Source: Tragulus kanchil
Taxonomy: Eukaryota > Chordata > Mammalia > Artiodactyla > Tragulidae
Direction of reading: 5' to 3'
Assembly (NCBI GenBank): GCA_022376925.1
Contig: JAIOJX010000032.1
Span: 116,289,979-116,353,978, forward strand
DNA length: 64,000 nucleotides
How positions within the stretch are numbered: position 1 is the first letter of the stretch; every line of letters begins with the position of its first letter. The translations under genes and the position numbers were made by a program. Under the pieces are notes generated by a model. That model was not told the origin of the DNA, made no database searches, and worked only from the letters and a program-made list of their open reading frames with translations. Of this stretch, positions 37,656-50,564 are shown in pieces.

Positions 37656-38680
37656 CTTCAAGGATGTTCGGATTCTTACTAGGAACGGCCTCTGTGTGTG
37701 CCTGCAGTCATTCCACTTACAATAAAAAAGACTGAATTGAAATGCATCTGCTATGGTTAGTTTAAGGAGGATAGTCTCTGGGACTAAATAGAAGGAGAAC
37801 AGTTCCCTTGGGAAGTTGGAGGAATAACCCTGGAACTTGTTAATTAAGATCTTGTTAATGAATCTGCTTGTTAATAGTCTATTAAATAATCACACAATGA
37901 AGTTTACCACACAAGTAAAGCCTTTTTCAAATGCCGCTCTCTCCAATCCTCCTTGCCCAGCTCTGACTTCTAAAGCTCTCCCCTAAGGGCAAGCCCTTCG
38001 AAAGCCTTCCTAATCTGACACCTGCCTCTTCATCTTGCCCTGCTCCTCTGTAGAACAGGGCTATTCTCCAAGCCTAAGAAAGGTCTCCATGGTAGAAAGC
38101 CTGCTTCAATTTGATTCTGCCCATCATTCCCTAGGCCAGGGTATCATGCCTCTGAGCCAAAACATTTCCCTCCAGGAAGTAGGAACAGAGTCACTGGCCC
38201 TGGAAGTTGAAAAACAGAGGTGCTCTGAACTTTGCTGAGAAGAAAGGCAGAGGGTACATTCCTTTCAGTAGGAATCTGGAAAGGCAAAATTTCAGCTCAA
38301 GGGTCACACATCTGTTACAGAAAGGGGTCTGCCAACTTATGTTCACCAAAAGTCTACACAGCTTTTGTCCCAAACCTCCTAGGAAAATAAACAGCTGCAG
38401 CCAGTGTCAGGGAATGCAGCCTCTTCGGGAGCAACTTCAAGGATGAAACAGCATGTAGGAGGGCTCCCTCTAGGTTGAACACTCAGGTATTTCATAAACT
38501 ATTGATACTTTGGTCTCCTAAAGCCATTCTGCTCTTCAGACAGATGTTCTTAGACGAAGATAGATATAATATATATAATGTGATATAATATACATATAGT
38601 GTTTCATTTATATAGTTACTTTTAGAAAACCAAAACACATCTATATTATTTTCTCTGATTCAAGAACCCTATACTGTAGG
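37656..38680. other. Unique intronic sequence
   Basis: Contains an AT-rich tatataatgtgatataat patch near 38565-38610; no gene. Confidence 0.45.
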
Positions 38681-38682
38681 GA

Positions 38683-38855
38683 GACTCAAGAGACATAGGT
38701 TCAATTCCTGGGTTGGGAAGATCCCTTGGAGAAGGAAATGGCAACCCACTCCAGTATCTTTGCCTGGAGAATTCCATGGACAGAGGAGCCTAGTAGGCTA
38801 CAGTCCATGAGGTCACAGAGTCAGACACAACTGAAGTGACTCGGCACGCAAGTGT
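38683..38855 (+). repeat. Bov-tA SINE lacking its head
   Basis: Starts within the tRNA-like part (agacataggttcaattcctg), then ggaaatggcaacccactcca, gaattccatggacagaggag and gaggtcacagagtcagacac. Confidence 0.85.
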
Positions 38856-38869
38856 ACTTACAGTAGGGC

Positions 38870-39020
38870 AAAGATTACCTGTCACCTCTGATTGTATATA
38901 ATCTATAGGAGCTGAAGCCCAGAGAAACAAAGCAACTTGCCCAAAGTTACACGCTCATAAACGGCAAGCCAGAGCTTCTGGCTCTGTACTCCTGCCCTAA
39001 CGCTGAGCTGTTCCCAATGC
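38870..39020 (-). repeat. MIR SINE
   Basis: Inverted MIR core: ctgaagcccagagaaacaaag, caacttgcccaaagttacac and the distal gcttctggctctgtactcc. Confidence 0.7.
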
Positions 39021-39988
39021 CTCTATTCCTTGTCATCCTGTCCCACGTGAAAATGCGCCGTGAGGCGCCCAGCCCTTGGTGGATCCTGTGTGGTCCTTCA
39101 GACCATGTCAGTGTGCACAGTGCCAGCTGGCAATGCTCAGTGTAACTTGGCTCAGGAAACGGAGATCCTGGGTTCCCTTACTTTCACAACAAGTACTGAG
39201 CCAGGTGCTACGAGGAGACATACTGGATAGATTCATGCAAGGAAAGGGACACAGACCCTTGGAGTCAGGACAACAAAGCAAATAATTACTATGCAGTGAT
39301 GAGTGTTTAAGAAGGAGGAGGGATGTTGGGAAAAGACTACTAGCCCAAGTCCATTAGCAAGGCTGATAAGAGCAACCACTAGCATACAGGTGTCTGCTGC
39401 CACCTGAACGCTGAACCAGGCCCCTGTATTCACGGCTCATTTAAGCTCCTGCCCACTGGCAGCTGCCCCCAGAAGGGTTAAAGCTTGAAGCAGAGAGCCA
39501 GCCCGCAGGTGCTGATCACCAATTCTGCCACTGTGAAATTCCTCTCACCCTTATTTCCTTGCAAACGACCATTTCAGCATCAGAAATAAGCGTCAGGGCT
39601 GGGGAAGAGGAGAGAGGATGCTGGGAAAAAAAAAAAAAAAGAAAGTCTCCAGCCCCTTCTCGGCAGTATAACAGCAGTGGAAGAGGTGCTGGCTAGAACC
39701 CAAGGAGCACCGAAGTGCACTCTGGCCTCCCTCACATCTGGCTAAGCACCGCCAACCCCTCCACTGGGCTGCCTCATAATGACAACACTGCCCGAGAAAG
39801 GGGAGGTCTCTGCCCATATAGTCAGCTGATTGGCAATAAGGAAGGGAGAGGGAAACAACCCGATGAGGGGGGACTGAGAGGCAGCTGTCCAGATCCTATC
39901 CATGACAGGAGACTGGAGAAGGTCCTGGTGTGGGCAGATCCGGGGTCTTCACCCTTACCACCCCTGACCGCCTCGGTGGAATCTCCGC
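39021..39988. other. Unique intronic sequence
   Basis: Moderately GC-rich; an A-run at 39626-39640. No exon supported. Confidence 0.45.
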
Positions 39989-42226
39989 TGTTCCCTTCTC
40001 ACTGCCTAGCCCTGACTCCCCTTCCTCCAAAGCCATACTCCTCTGTCAAAGCTTCCTTCTGGATTCTCTCACCCTGGATGAGGCGTTCATAGACTTGAAG
40101 GAGAAATCACCTGCTTGCTCAATGTGCAGATTTCCAGGCCTACTTCCCTGTGATTCTGATTCTGTGGGCCTTGGGAAATAATATTCAAAGCCCCCCATCC
40201 CCAGCCCACCCTCTCCTCCCCCACAACCACAAGTGATCAGGACGCAGGTGGTCCTTAGGTCCCATTTTGAGAAAGCAGCCTTGGGGATTACTCCTCCTGA
40301 AATCCCAGAGCCTTATCTGTCTGTTATTTTACATTATCTTTTTATTTTCTCACATGTAGATGCGTACTACTCACCTGAACCACGAGGCCCTCAAGAAGAG
40401 GAAGCATCATCTCCTGATTCTTTGACTCCCCTGAAAAGAGCGCTGAGCACAGGGCTCTACACATGGAGCTCAGGAAATGCTGTGGACCTAGAGCCACGAT
40501 GGCGATAAGAGGCCTTGGGCAGGGAGGAAAACCACAGCAGAGACAGCAGAGACATCAGAGTCCCGCGGTCCCGACTGGAAGGAACTGATGTTAGTATGCC
40601 TACGTGTGCCAGCCGAGGACAACGGTTGGCTTCACTTTCTTTCTTTCCTTCTTCAATAGTCTTGGCACGACACTCCTAACCTCTGTCATGAATGTCAAGT
40701 CTGTGCAATGCACCTCCCACAGGAAGCTTTGCCAAGAAATCCTGCCAAGAATCCCAGGTGCTATGTGGCTTAGTTTAATGGCCAGGAGTACTCTAGAGAT
40801 TGAGATCCATCAGGTCTCCATGCAGGGCAAGTACAGAGCTGAGCAGGAACTCTGGGATAAAGCTTAGGGTCATGAACCTACCCCACTAAACAGGGTCATG
40901 GTTCTCCTGCATTTGGCAAACATTTCCTGAGTGCTCCATCACAAGCCTAGTTCTGGGTACTCGTGGTTCTTAAGATATCATAAGTCATCAGAAAGTATTT
41001 GATAGTGATTGATCTTTAGAAAGTTACTTTGAAAGCAAGACCCTACATGATGCTGAACCTCAGAACCGTATAAGCACCAAATGGACAGTCTCAAGAATGC
41101 CTGGCTATGTTCCCTTCCTCACTGCCTAGCCCTGACTCCCCTTCCTCCAAAGCCATACTCCTCTGTCAAAGCTTCCTTCTGGATTCTCTCACCCTGGATG
41201 AGGCGTTCATAGACTTGAAGGAGAAATCACCTGCTTGCTCAATGTGCAGATTTCCAGGCCTACTTCCCTGTGATTCTGATTCTGTGGGCCTTGGGAAATA
41301 ATATTCAAAGCCCCCCATCCCCCGCCCACCCTCTCCTCCCCCACAACCACAAGTGATCAGGACGCAGGTGGTCCTTAGGTCCCATTTTGAGAAAGCAGCC
41401 TTGGGGATTACTCCTCCTGAAATCCCAGAGCCTTATCTGTCTGTTATTTTACATTATCTTTTTATTTTCTCACATGTAGATGCGTACTACTCACCTGAAC
41501 CACGAGGCCCTCAAGAAGAGGAAGCATCATCTCCTGATTCTTTGACTCCCCTGAAAAGAGCGCTGAGCACAGGGCTCTACACATGGAGCTCAGGAAATGC
41601 TGTGGACCTAGAGCCACGATGGCGATAAGAGGCCTTGGGCAGGGAGGAAAACCACAGCAGAGACAGCAGAGACATCAGAGTCCCGGTCCCGACTGGAAGG
41701 AACTGATGTTAGTATGCCTACGTGTGCCAGCCGAGGACAACGGTTGGCTTCACTTTCTTTCTTTCCTTCTTCAATAGTCTTGGCACGACACTCCTAACCT
41801 CTGTCATGAATGTCAAGTCTGTGCAATGCACCTCCCACAGGAAGCTTTGCCAAGAAATCCTGCCAAGAATCCCAGGTGCTATGTGGCTTAGTTTAATGGC
41901 CAGGAGTACTCTAGAGATTGAGATCCATCAGGTCTCCATGCAGGGCAAGTACAGAGCTGAGCAGGAACTCTGGGATAAAGCTTAGGGTCATGAACCTACC
42001 CCACTAAACAGGGTCATGGTTCTCCTGCATTTGGCAAACATTTCCTGAGTGCTCCATCACAAGCCTAGTTCTGGGTACTCGTGGTTCTTAAGATATCATA
42101 AGTCATCAGAAAGTATTTGATAGTGATTGATCTTTAGAAAGTTACTTTGAAAGCAAGACCCTACATGATGCTGAACCTCAGAACCGTATAAGCACCAAAT
42201 GGACAGTCTCAAGAATGCCTGGCTAT
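39989..42226. repeat. Direct duplication M (period about 1120 bp)
   Basis: Copy 1 is 39989-41107 and copy 2 is 41108-42226, directly abutting. Differences: cttctcac against cttcctcac, ccccagccca against cccccgccca, and a missing gc in cccgcggtcc. Short open frames inside show no family resemblance. Confidence 0.93.
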
Positions 42227-42589
42227 AGGATGAAATATAGTAAGAAACCCAAAGTTAGCTATGAGGTCCTGGCAAGAGAAATTCTATTCTTACCATCACA
42301 AGCAATGCTTGGCAGCTCTGGAGCTTTCTTCCACACTCAGATACTTTGCCCAGAAAAACAAACTGTCACATCTAGCCCCTTTGAGTAAGTGACTCGTTGA
42401 TTTTCAGGTATCGGCTTAAAGGTCATTCCCTCCAAAAAACTATCCCTGACTCATAGACAAGATTAGGTGCTCCTGCTTCTAATGCCATGGTGTTTTACAT
42501 TTCCTCTATTAGAGTACTTTTCACAACATCCGGCAATTGCTTGTTAGCTTCCAGCTCCAGTAAGGCAGGGACTCTAATCTCTCTTGCCC

Positions 42590-42660
42590 ATCATATCACC
42601 AGCTCCTAGCACACTGTCTGGAAGGTCACGGGCATTCAGGAAATACTAACTGAATGATTC
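42590..42660 (+). repeat. L2-like 3' tail (copy in N1)
   Basis: catatcaccagctcctagc, then ggcattcaggaaatactaac and tgaatga, the common L2 3' pattern. Copied at 43705-43775. Confidence 0.55.
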
Positions 42661-42740
42661 CATGAACTGATGAGTGTATCACACTCTCTATCAGGATGGA
42701 ATTTGAACCATGCATCCTGTACTCTGCCATAGTTTTATTC

Positions 42741-42957
42741 ACATGTGTGCATGCTCAGTTGCTCAGTCTTGTCTGACTCTTTTGCAGCCCCGTGAACTGT
42801 AGCCCACCAGGCTCCTCTGTCTATGGAATTTTCCTGACAAGAATACTGGAGTGGATTGTCATTTCATACTCCAGGGGATCTTCCTGACCTAGGGATTGAA
42901 TCCGTATTTCTTGCATTGGCAGGCAGATTCTTTACCACTGTGCCACCCGGAATCCCC
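42741..42957 (-). repeat. Bov-tA SINE (copy in N1)
   Basis: Inverted: gtgtgcatgctcagttgctc, gctcctctgtctatggaatt, caagaatactggagtggatt and end ttaccactgtgccacccgg. Confidence 0.9.
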
Positions 42958-43855
42958 AGTTTTATCCACTATGCCACCTAAAAACACCCTTGATGAAGCA
43001 GCAACTTTCCTTTTGCAGTACCAATATTTTATAGATGTGGAATGAAGGCTCTTCGGATCACCCCAATACAGATTCCAGGAGGCACGTCCCATAAGCTTAG
43101 GGTCATGAACCTACCCCACTAAACAGGGTCATGGTTCTCCTGCATTTGGCAAACATTTCCTGAGTGCTCCATCACAAGCCTAGTTCTGGGTACTCGTGGT
43201 TCTTAAGATATCATAAGTCATCAGAAAGTATTTGATAGTGATTGATCTTTAGAAAGTTACTTTGAAAGCAAGACCCTACATGATGCTGAACCTCAGAACC
43301 GTATAAGCACCAAATGGACAGTCTCAAGAATGCCTGGCTATAGGATGAAATATAGTAAGAAACCCAAAGTTAGCTATGAGGTCCTGGCAAGAGAAATTCT
43401 ATTCTTACCATCACAAGCAATGCTTGGCAGCTCTGGAGCTTTCTTCCACACTCAGATACTTTGCCCAGAAAAACAAACTGTCACATCTAGCCCCTTTGAG
43501 TAAGTGACTCGTTGATTTTCAGGTATCGGCTTAAAGGTCATTCCCTCCAAAAAACTATCCCTGACTCATAGACAAGATTAGGTGCTCCTGCTTCTAATGC
43601 CATGGTGTTTTACATTTCCTCTATTAGAGTACTTTTCACAACATCCGGCAATTGCTTGTTAGCTTCCAGCTCCAGTAAGGCAGGGACTCTAATCTCTCTT
43701 GCCCATCATATCACCAGCTCCTAGCACACTGTCTGGAAGGTCACGGGCATTCAGGAAATACTAACTGAATGATTCCATGAACTGATGAGTGTATCACACT
43801 CTCTATCAGGATGGAATTTGAACCATGCATCCTGTACTCTGCCATAGTTTTATTC

Positions 43856-44072
43856 ACATGTGTGCATGCTCAGTTGCTCAGTCTTGTCTGACTCTTTTGC
43901 AGCCCCGTGAACTGTAGCCCACCAGGCTCCTCTGTCTATGGAATTTTCCTGACAAGAATACTGGAGTGGATTGTCATTTCATACTCCAGGGGATCTTCCT
44001 GACCTAGGGATTGAATCCGTATTTCTTGCATTGGCAGGCAGATTCTTTACCACTGTGCCACCCGGAATCCCC
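43856..44072 (-). repeat. Bov-tA SINE (copy in N2/O1)
   Basis: Same element as 42741-42957. Its distal half (from 43963) is copied again at 45132-45241. Confidence 0.88.
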
Positions 44073-46300
44073 AGTTTTATCCACTATGCCACCTAAAAAC
44101 ACCCTTGATGAAGCAGCAACTTTCCTTTTGCAGTACCAATATTTTATAGATGTGGAATGAAGGCTCTTCGGATCACCCCAATACAGATTCCAGGAGGCAC
44201 GTCCCATAATCTGAGAAGGATACAACTTTCCAAAGTCATGTAATGTCACTAAGAGCCTGTGAATTATACTGGTCAGAAGCCATAATACCAGTTGTCATAG
44301 GCTGGATGGTAAGATCTCTTTCAAGTCATTCAACTTCTCAGAGACCCAGCTTCTTCATGAAGAAGATATTGGGTCCTTCAGCAAGTAGGTACTCTCTTTG
44401 AATAAAGAAGCAGTAAAAATTCCACACCAGGACAGGAAACTGGGAGAGGAGGGCAACGTTTGCAAGGAGCCATCTCAGCAGCTAGGAAGGGGTTAACCAC
44501 ACATGTCTGTCTGGGACCTCTTAGCCGTAAATCAGCCTTGACTGCTGCTCAGGCTGAATGAAGCCCCACCAGGTTGGCCTGTCAGGAAGGAAGCTCATGC
44601 GTCCAGACTTGTTGTTCTAAGGATTTTTTTTTTTTAATTTTACTGCTCAGGAAGGAAGCTGAAGCCTAGGCCCTAACTGCAGTCCTGTAGATTACTTACC
44701 CTCACATGCGCTGCTGCCTTCGCCTCCCTATCTATCTCTCAGACCCAACTCTTCTCTTTCCTAGAGTTCCTTCCTAACCATGACTATGGCATTTGAGCCT
44801 AAATCCCAGACTTTCTTCCCTTGTTTAAAAACTGAACATTAACAATGTCCAGTGTTTCCCTTCCTACCTCCCATATGCCTCTGTGTCTGTGTGTGAAAGA
44901 ACTGGGGGTGGGGAGAGAGGAGAGTGGGTGCTCTCTGATCTATGGAGACAACATTCTGGCCCCCAAGGTGATCTGAACCCCTCCTGGGATTCTCCTGACC
45001 TGGAACCGTGAAGGAACTAATGGGGATTGAGGTATTGGACAACTGATCTCCAATGGCTATTTCTGCTACATATGTATTTGAGCAGAAGCCTTTTCAAATA
45101 TGAGCTACTATCTTTAAATCACAGACCCAAAGGAGTGGATTGTCATTTCATACTCCAGGGGATCTTCCTGACCTAGGGATTGAATCCGTATTTCTTGCAT
45201 TGGCAGGCAGATTCTTTACCACTGTGCCACCCGGAATCCCCAGTTTTATCCACTATGCCACCTAAAAACACCCTTGATGAAGCAGCAACTTTCCTTTTGC
45301 AGTACCAATATTTTATAGATGTCGAATGAAGGCTCTTCGGATCACCCCAATACAGATTCCAGGAGGCACGTCCCATAATCTGAGAAGGATACAACTTTCC
45401 AAAGTCATGTAATGTCACTAAGAGCCTGTGAATTATACTGGTCAGAAGCCATAATACCAGTTGTCATAGGCTGGATGGTAAGATCTCTTTCAAGTCATTC
45501 AACTTCTCAGAGACCCAGCTTCTTCATGAAGAAGATATTGGGTCCTTCAGCAAGTAGGTACTCTCTTTGAATAAAGAAGCAGTAAAAATTCCACACCAGG
45601 ACAGGAAACTGGGAGAGGAGGGCAACGTTTGCAAGGAGCCATCTCAGCAGCTAGGAAGGGGTTAACCACACATGTCTGTCTGGGACCTCTTAGCCGTAAA
45701 TCAGCCTTGACTGCTGCTCAGGCTGAATGAAGCCCCACCAGGTTGGCCTGTCAGGAAGGAAGCTCATGCGTCCAGACTTGTTGTTCTAAGGATTTTTTTT
45801 TTTTAATTTTACTGCTCAGGAAGGAAGCTGAAGCCTAGGCCCTAACTGCAGTCCTGTAGATTACTTACCCTCACATGCGCTGCTGCCTTCGCCTCCCTAT
45901 CTATCTCTCAGACCCAACTCTTCTCTTTCCTAGAGTTCCTTCCTAACCATGACTATGGCATTTGAGCCTAAATCCCAGACTTTCTTCCCTTGTTTAAAAA
46001 CTGAACATTAACAATGTCCAGTGTTTCCCTTCCTACCTCCCATATGCCTCTGTGTCTGTGTGTGAAAGAACTGGGGGTGGGGAGAGAGGAGAGTGGGTGC
46101 TCTCTGATCTATGGAGACAACATTCTGGCCCCCAAGGTGATCTGAACCCCTCCTGGGATTCTCCTGACCTGGAACCGTGAAGGAACTAATGGGGATTGAG
46201 GTATTGGACAACTGATCTCCAATGGCTATTTCTGCTACATATGTATTTGAGCAGAAGCCTTTTCAAATATGAGCTACTATCTTTAAATCACAGACCCAAA
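43963..46300. repeat. Direct duplication O (period 1169 bp)
   Basis: Copy 1 is 43963-45131 and copy 2 is 45132-46300, directly abutting. The only substitution noted is G at 44154 against C at 45323. Copy 2 starts in the middle of a SINE. Confidence 0.93.
45132..45241 (-). repeat. Bov-tA SINE half (copy in O2)
   Basis: Only the tRNA-like half is present; it begins at ggagtggattgtcatttc exactly where duplication O starts, so the truncation is due to the join. Confidence 0.88.
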
Positions 46301-48449
46301 TCCAAGGTCCTCAGGCAGAGGGTCAGTCTTTCTCACTCCCATCCTTCTACTTCCTGTCTCTCCCACTGCTGGCATTCAGCCTCTGGTGTTCTCAAGCCCC
46401 CTGGGGCTTTCTTTCTACAAAGAGAAAAACACTGAGTTTATTTGTGCGCTCAGGGTAATGGACAGCCCTCTTTTACTCCTAGGAGAATGCACACAGACAC
46501 TATGGAAGAGGCCTATCCCCGCCCAACCCTGCCCTCCCCTTCCCCTGGTAATCCTTCCCCAGCAGCCCCCCCACCCCCAGCGCAGTCCTGCTGCTATATT
46601 TCTCTCCTGACCTACAAGGCCCCCTCAAGCCCCATCCTAAGCCTCCCCCAAGCAGAGACAATCCATCATGCTGTGGGACTGTGACACACACAGATGGGGG
46701 AAGGTTCACAGATCTCTCTCACATAGGCAAGGGGTGGGGGGTAGTGCCTGTATAACTTAAAATCTGAGGACATACTAGAAACTCTGGGACTTTGAATTCT
46801 AATACTAGTCAAATACCATTACAGCAAATCTGATTATATATGGCCCAAATTTCTAGCACACACAAATTCTGATGACCCATTTATTTCAAATAATATCCGA
46901 TAACACTTAAAATCCCAGAATAAGACAATCTGGTGAGACCTGGATTCTCTAACCTGGGCCACTGCCTAGATATGTAACCCTAGTCAAGTCCCTTCCTGGT
47001 TCAGACACTCTAGAGTTTCTTTAACTCTAATATTACCTTGTTTCTCAATAAAACGAAGGGAGAAAGAGGTCAGAGGGCCACCAGGGCTAATCCTGGTGGA
47101 TGGATAATAATGCAGGGAGGTGAAGCAGCTGCTGTCACAGAAAAGAGCTCTGAGTCTCTCCTCCCCTTGCCACATCACCATAAGGCAGGAGTGTGAAAGG
47201 ATCCTCCGTACATGCTAGTCATTAATGACTCTATGTTTGGCTACACCAGTGCTTAACAGGAAGATTATACCACCAGACTGTCCTTGAAACAATAATAATC
47301 ATTATGTATTGAACGCTTAGAGTGTGTGAATGGACAATGATCTCAGGTATTTCTTCAATGCTATTTCGACTTTTCAAATATGAGCTACTATCTTTAAATC
47401 ACAGACCCAAATCCAAGGTCCTCAGGCAGAGGGTCAGTCTTTCTCACTCCCATCCTTCTACTTCCTGTCTCTCCCACTGCTGGCATTCAGCCTCTGGTGT
47501 TCTCAAGCCCCCTGGGGCTTTCTTTCTACAAAGAGAAAAACACTGAGTTTATTTGTGCGCTCAGGGTAATGGACAGCCCTCTTTTACTCCTAGGAGAATG
47601 CACACAGACACTATGGAAGAGGCCTATCCCCGCCCAACCCTGCCCTCCCCTTCCCCTGGTAATCCTTCCCCAGCAGCCCCCCCACCCCCAGCGCAGTCCT
47701 GCTGCTATATTTCTCTCCTGACCTACAAGGCCCCCTCAAGCCCCATCCTAAGCCTCCCCCAAGCAGAGACAATCCATCATGCTGTGGGACTGTGACACAC
47801 ACAGATGGGGGAAGGTTCACAGATCTCTCTCACATAGGCAAGGGGTGGGGGGTAGTGCCTGTATAACTTAAAATCTGAGGACATACTAGAAACTCTGGGA
47901 CTTTGAATTCTAATACTAGTCAAATACCATTACAGCAAATCTGATTATATATGGCCCAAATTTCTAGCACACACAAATTCTGATGACCCATTTATTTCAA
48001 ATAATATCCGATAACACTTAAAATCCCAGAATAAGACAATCTGGTGAGACCTGGATTCTCTAACCTGGGCCACTGCCTAGATATGTAACCCTAGTCAAGT
48101 CCCTTCCTGGTTCAGACACTCTAGAGTTTCTTTAACTCTAATATTACCTTGTTTCTCAATAAAACGAAGGGAGAAAGAGGTCAGAGGGCCACCAGGGCTA
48201 ATCCTGGTGGATGGATAATAATGCAGGGAGGTGAAGCAGCTGCTGTCACAGAAAAGAGCTCTGAGTCTCTCTCCCTCCCCCTTGCCACATCACCATAAGG
48301 CAGGAGTGTGTGAAAGGATCCTCCGTACATGCTAGTCATTAATGACTCTATGTTTGGCTACACCAGTGCTTCTAACAGGGAAGATTATACCACCAGACTG
48401 TCCTTGAAACAATAATAATCATTATGTATTGAACGCTTAGAGTGTGTGA
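46259..48449. repeat. Direct duplication P (period 1111 bp)
   Basis: Copy 1 is 46259-47329 and copy 2 is 47370-48449 with 40 bp of unrelated filler. Differences cluster at the 3' end: ctctcctcccc against a longer CT run, gtgtgaaag against gtgtgtgaaag, cttaacaggaag against cttctaacagggaag. Confidence 0.92.
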
Positions 48450-48660
48450 GGAACCGTTCTACCCATTATCAGTGTGCTTAATTCCATCCAGTCCTTCACA
48501 AAAACCCTTTTAGGTTGTGTTAATTCCCACTTTACAGATAACAGTACTGAGGCCCAGAGAGGTTAAAAAATTTGCCCAGGGTCACATAGCAAGTAAGCTA
48601 AAGGGTCATGATTTTACTCCAAAGGCTGACCTCATAGCCACTATGTTATATTGCTTCCCC
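48405..48660 (-). repeat. MIR SINE (copy in Q1)
   Basis: Inverted, nearly full: aataatcattatgtattgaac, cccactttacagataacagt, gaggcccagagaggttaaaa, cccagggtcacatagcaag and cactatgttatattgcttcc. Copied at 49528-49783. Confidence 0.88.
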
Positions 48661-48932
48661 ACTTTTTTTTTTTTGGTCACTTCTATTGGCCTTTCATTTA
48701 TTTACTTTCATCCATCTTTGTTCTTTGGCTCCTGTGGGCCTCCCATCGCAGTGGCTTCTGTCACTGCAGAGCACCGGCTCTGGGCGCATGCGCTCCAGAG
48801 CTCCGGCTCGGTAGTTGGACACATAGGTCCAGACGCTCTGCGGCTCGTGGGATCTTCCCAGGTCAGGGGTCAAACTGGCGCCTTGCACTGCAAGGCAGTG
48901 TCCTTACCCACTGGACCACCAGGAAAGCTCCG
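48661..48932 (-). repeat. CHR-type SINE (copy in Q1)
   Basis: Inverted: T-run, cttctattggcctttcattt, gcgcatgcgctccagagctc and head ggaccaccaggaaagctcc. It lacks two bases found in the second copy. Confidence 0.83.
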
Positions 48933-49783
48933 CTTCCCACTTTTGATCTGAAACACCTTCAAGTTGAGGCTCAAAGGCAAACACAGCATTTATCCCTTTA
49001 ACAGGTATTTATTATGCTAGGCCATTCTGATTCAGTTTAAATCAAAGCCTGAAAAGCAAGATCAAGTGAGAGCAATATAGGATTAGCTAGCACCTAAATG
49101 GGAATCATATACCTGAAAATAAAGCAAAGGTCTCTCCAGGGCTGGCCCTTGCCCCCTCCCGATAGCTTTCTGACTGTCTGCTGCTCTAAGATGGATGCAA
49201 AGCCATAAGTCTCAGCCTACAAATGAATTTCAGTGGAAAAAGACAACCCTCATCTGGTGAGTCACATTCAGGCTTAGCAGGCTTGATTTCTCATGAGACT
49301 GTACCAAAAGGTTCCTTCTTCACACATGCAGCTCTAGACTTCCCTAAAGATGCGTCTGCTCAACAGAGTGTACTGGACGCAGCACTATGTCTCCCTCCTC
49401 AGAACACAACTTTCATTTCCTCTAGGTCATCTTCACATCACCATAGGGGGTTATCCTGACATGCGCTTAGACCAGTTTGGCTACACCAGTGCTTCTAACA
49501 GGGAAGATTATACCACCAGACTGTCCTTGAAACAATAATAATCATTATGTATTGAACGCTTAGAGTGTGTGAGGAACCGTTCTACCCATTATCAGTGTGC
49601 TTAATTCCATCCAGTCCTTCACAAAAACCCTTTTAGGTTGTGTTAATTCCCACTTTACAGATAACAGTACTGAGGCCCAGAGAGGTTAAAAAATTTGCCC
49701 AGGGTCACATAGCAAGTAAGCTAAAGGGTCATGATTTTACTCCAAAGGCTGACCTCATAGCCACTATGTTATATTGCTTCCCC

Positions 49784-50057
49784 ACTTTTTTTTTTTTGGT
49801 CACTTCTATTGGCCTTTCATTTATTTACTTTCATCCATCTTTGTTCTTTGGCTCCTGTGGGCCTCCCATCGCAGTGGCTTCTGTCACTGCAGAGCACCGG
49901 CTCTGGGCGCATGCGCTCCAGAGCTCCGGCTCGGTAGTTGGACACATAGGTCCAGACGCTCTGCGGCTCGTGGGATCTTCCCAGGTCAGGGATCAAACTG
50001 GCGCCCCTTGCACTGCAAGGCAGTGTCCTTACCCACTGGACCACCAGGAAAGCTCCG
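49784..50057 (-). repeat. CHR-type SINE (copy in Q2)
   Basis: Same insertion as 48661-48932, with the gcgccccttgcactgc motif complete here, as in other family members, so this copy is probably the more accurate one. Confidence 0.83.
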
Positions 50058-50564
50058 CTTCCCCACTTTTGATCTGAAACACCTTCAAGTTGAGGCTCAA
50101 AGGGGCAAACACAGCATTTATCCCTTTAACAGGTATTTATTATGCTAGGCCATTCTGATTCAGTTTAAATCAAAGCCTGAAAAGCAAGATCAAGTGAGAG
50201 CAATATAGGATTAGCTAGCACCTAAATGGGAATCATATACCTGAAAATAAAGCAAAGGTCTCTCCAGGGCTGGCCCTTGCCCCCTCCCGATAGCTTTCTG
50301 ACTGTCTGCTGCTCTAAGATGGATGCAAAGCCATAAGTCTCAGCCTACAAATGAATTTCAGTGGAAAAAGACAACCCTCATCTGGTGAGTCACATTCAGG
50401 CTTAGCAGGCTTGATTTCTCATGAGACTGTACCAAAAGGTTCCTTCTTCACACATGCAGCTCTAGACTTCCCTAAAGATGCGCGTCTGCTCAACAGAGTG
50501 TACTGGACGCAGCACTATGTCTCCCTCCTCAGAACACAACTTTCATTTCCTCTAGGTCATCTTC

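Larger units (their letters stand above)
41978..44209. repeat. Direct duplication N (period 1115 bp)
   Basis: Copy 1 is 41978-43094 and copy 2 is 43093-44209, overlapping at the shared ataa. No difference was found by eye. Its first 249 bp belong to M2, so that piece occurs three times (40859, 41978 and 43093 onward). Confidence 0.93.
48352..50564. repeat. Direct duplication Q (period 1123 bp)
   Basis: Copy 1 is 48352-49434 and copy 2 is 49475-50564 with 40 bp of filler. Copy 2 has extra cc in gcgccccttg, gg in aaaggggcaa and cg in gatgcgcgtc, and A for G in cagggatcaa. Confidence 0.92.

Noticed and set aside
40233..40508. A 91-codon frame with an acidic segment, repeated at 41353-41628
   Set aside because: No splice context, no recognised domain, and third-position pattern not judged coding by eye.
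2801..50564. Paired short frames in tandem that look like small gene families
   Set aside because: Each pair is two copies of the same noncoding or SINE-derived sequence created by the 1.1-kb duplications; none has a family match.
41978..50564. CRISPR-like or satellite array
   Set aside because: Repeats are about 1.1 kb, only two or three copies each, and of different sequence; this is neither a satellite nor a spacer array.
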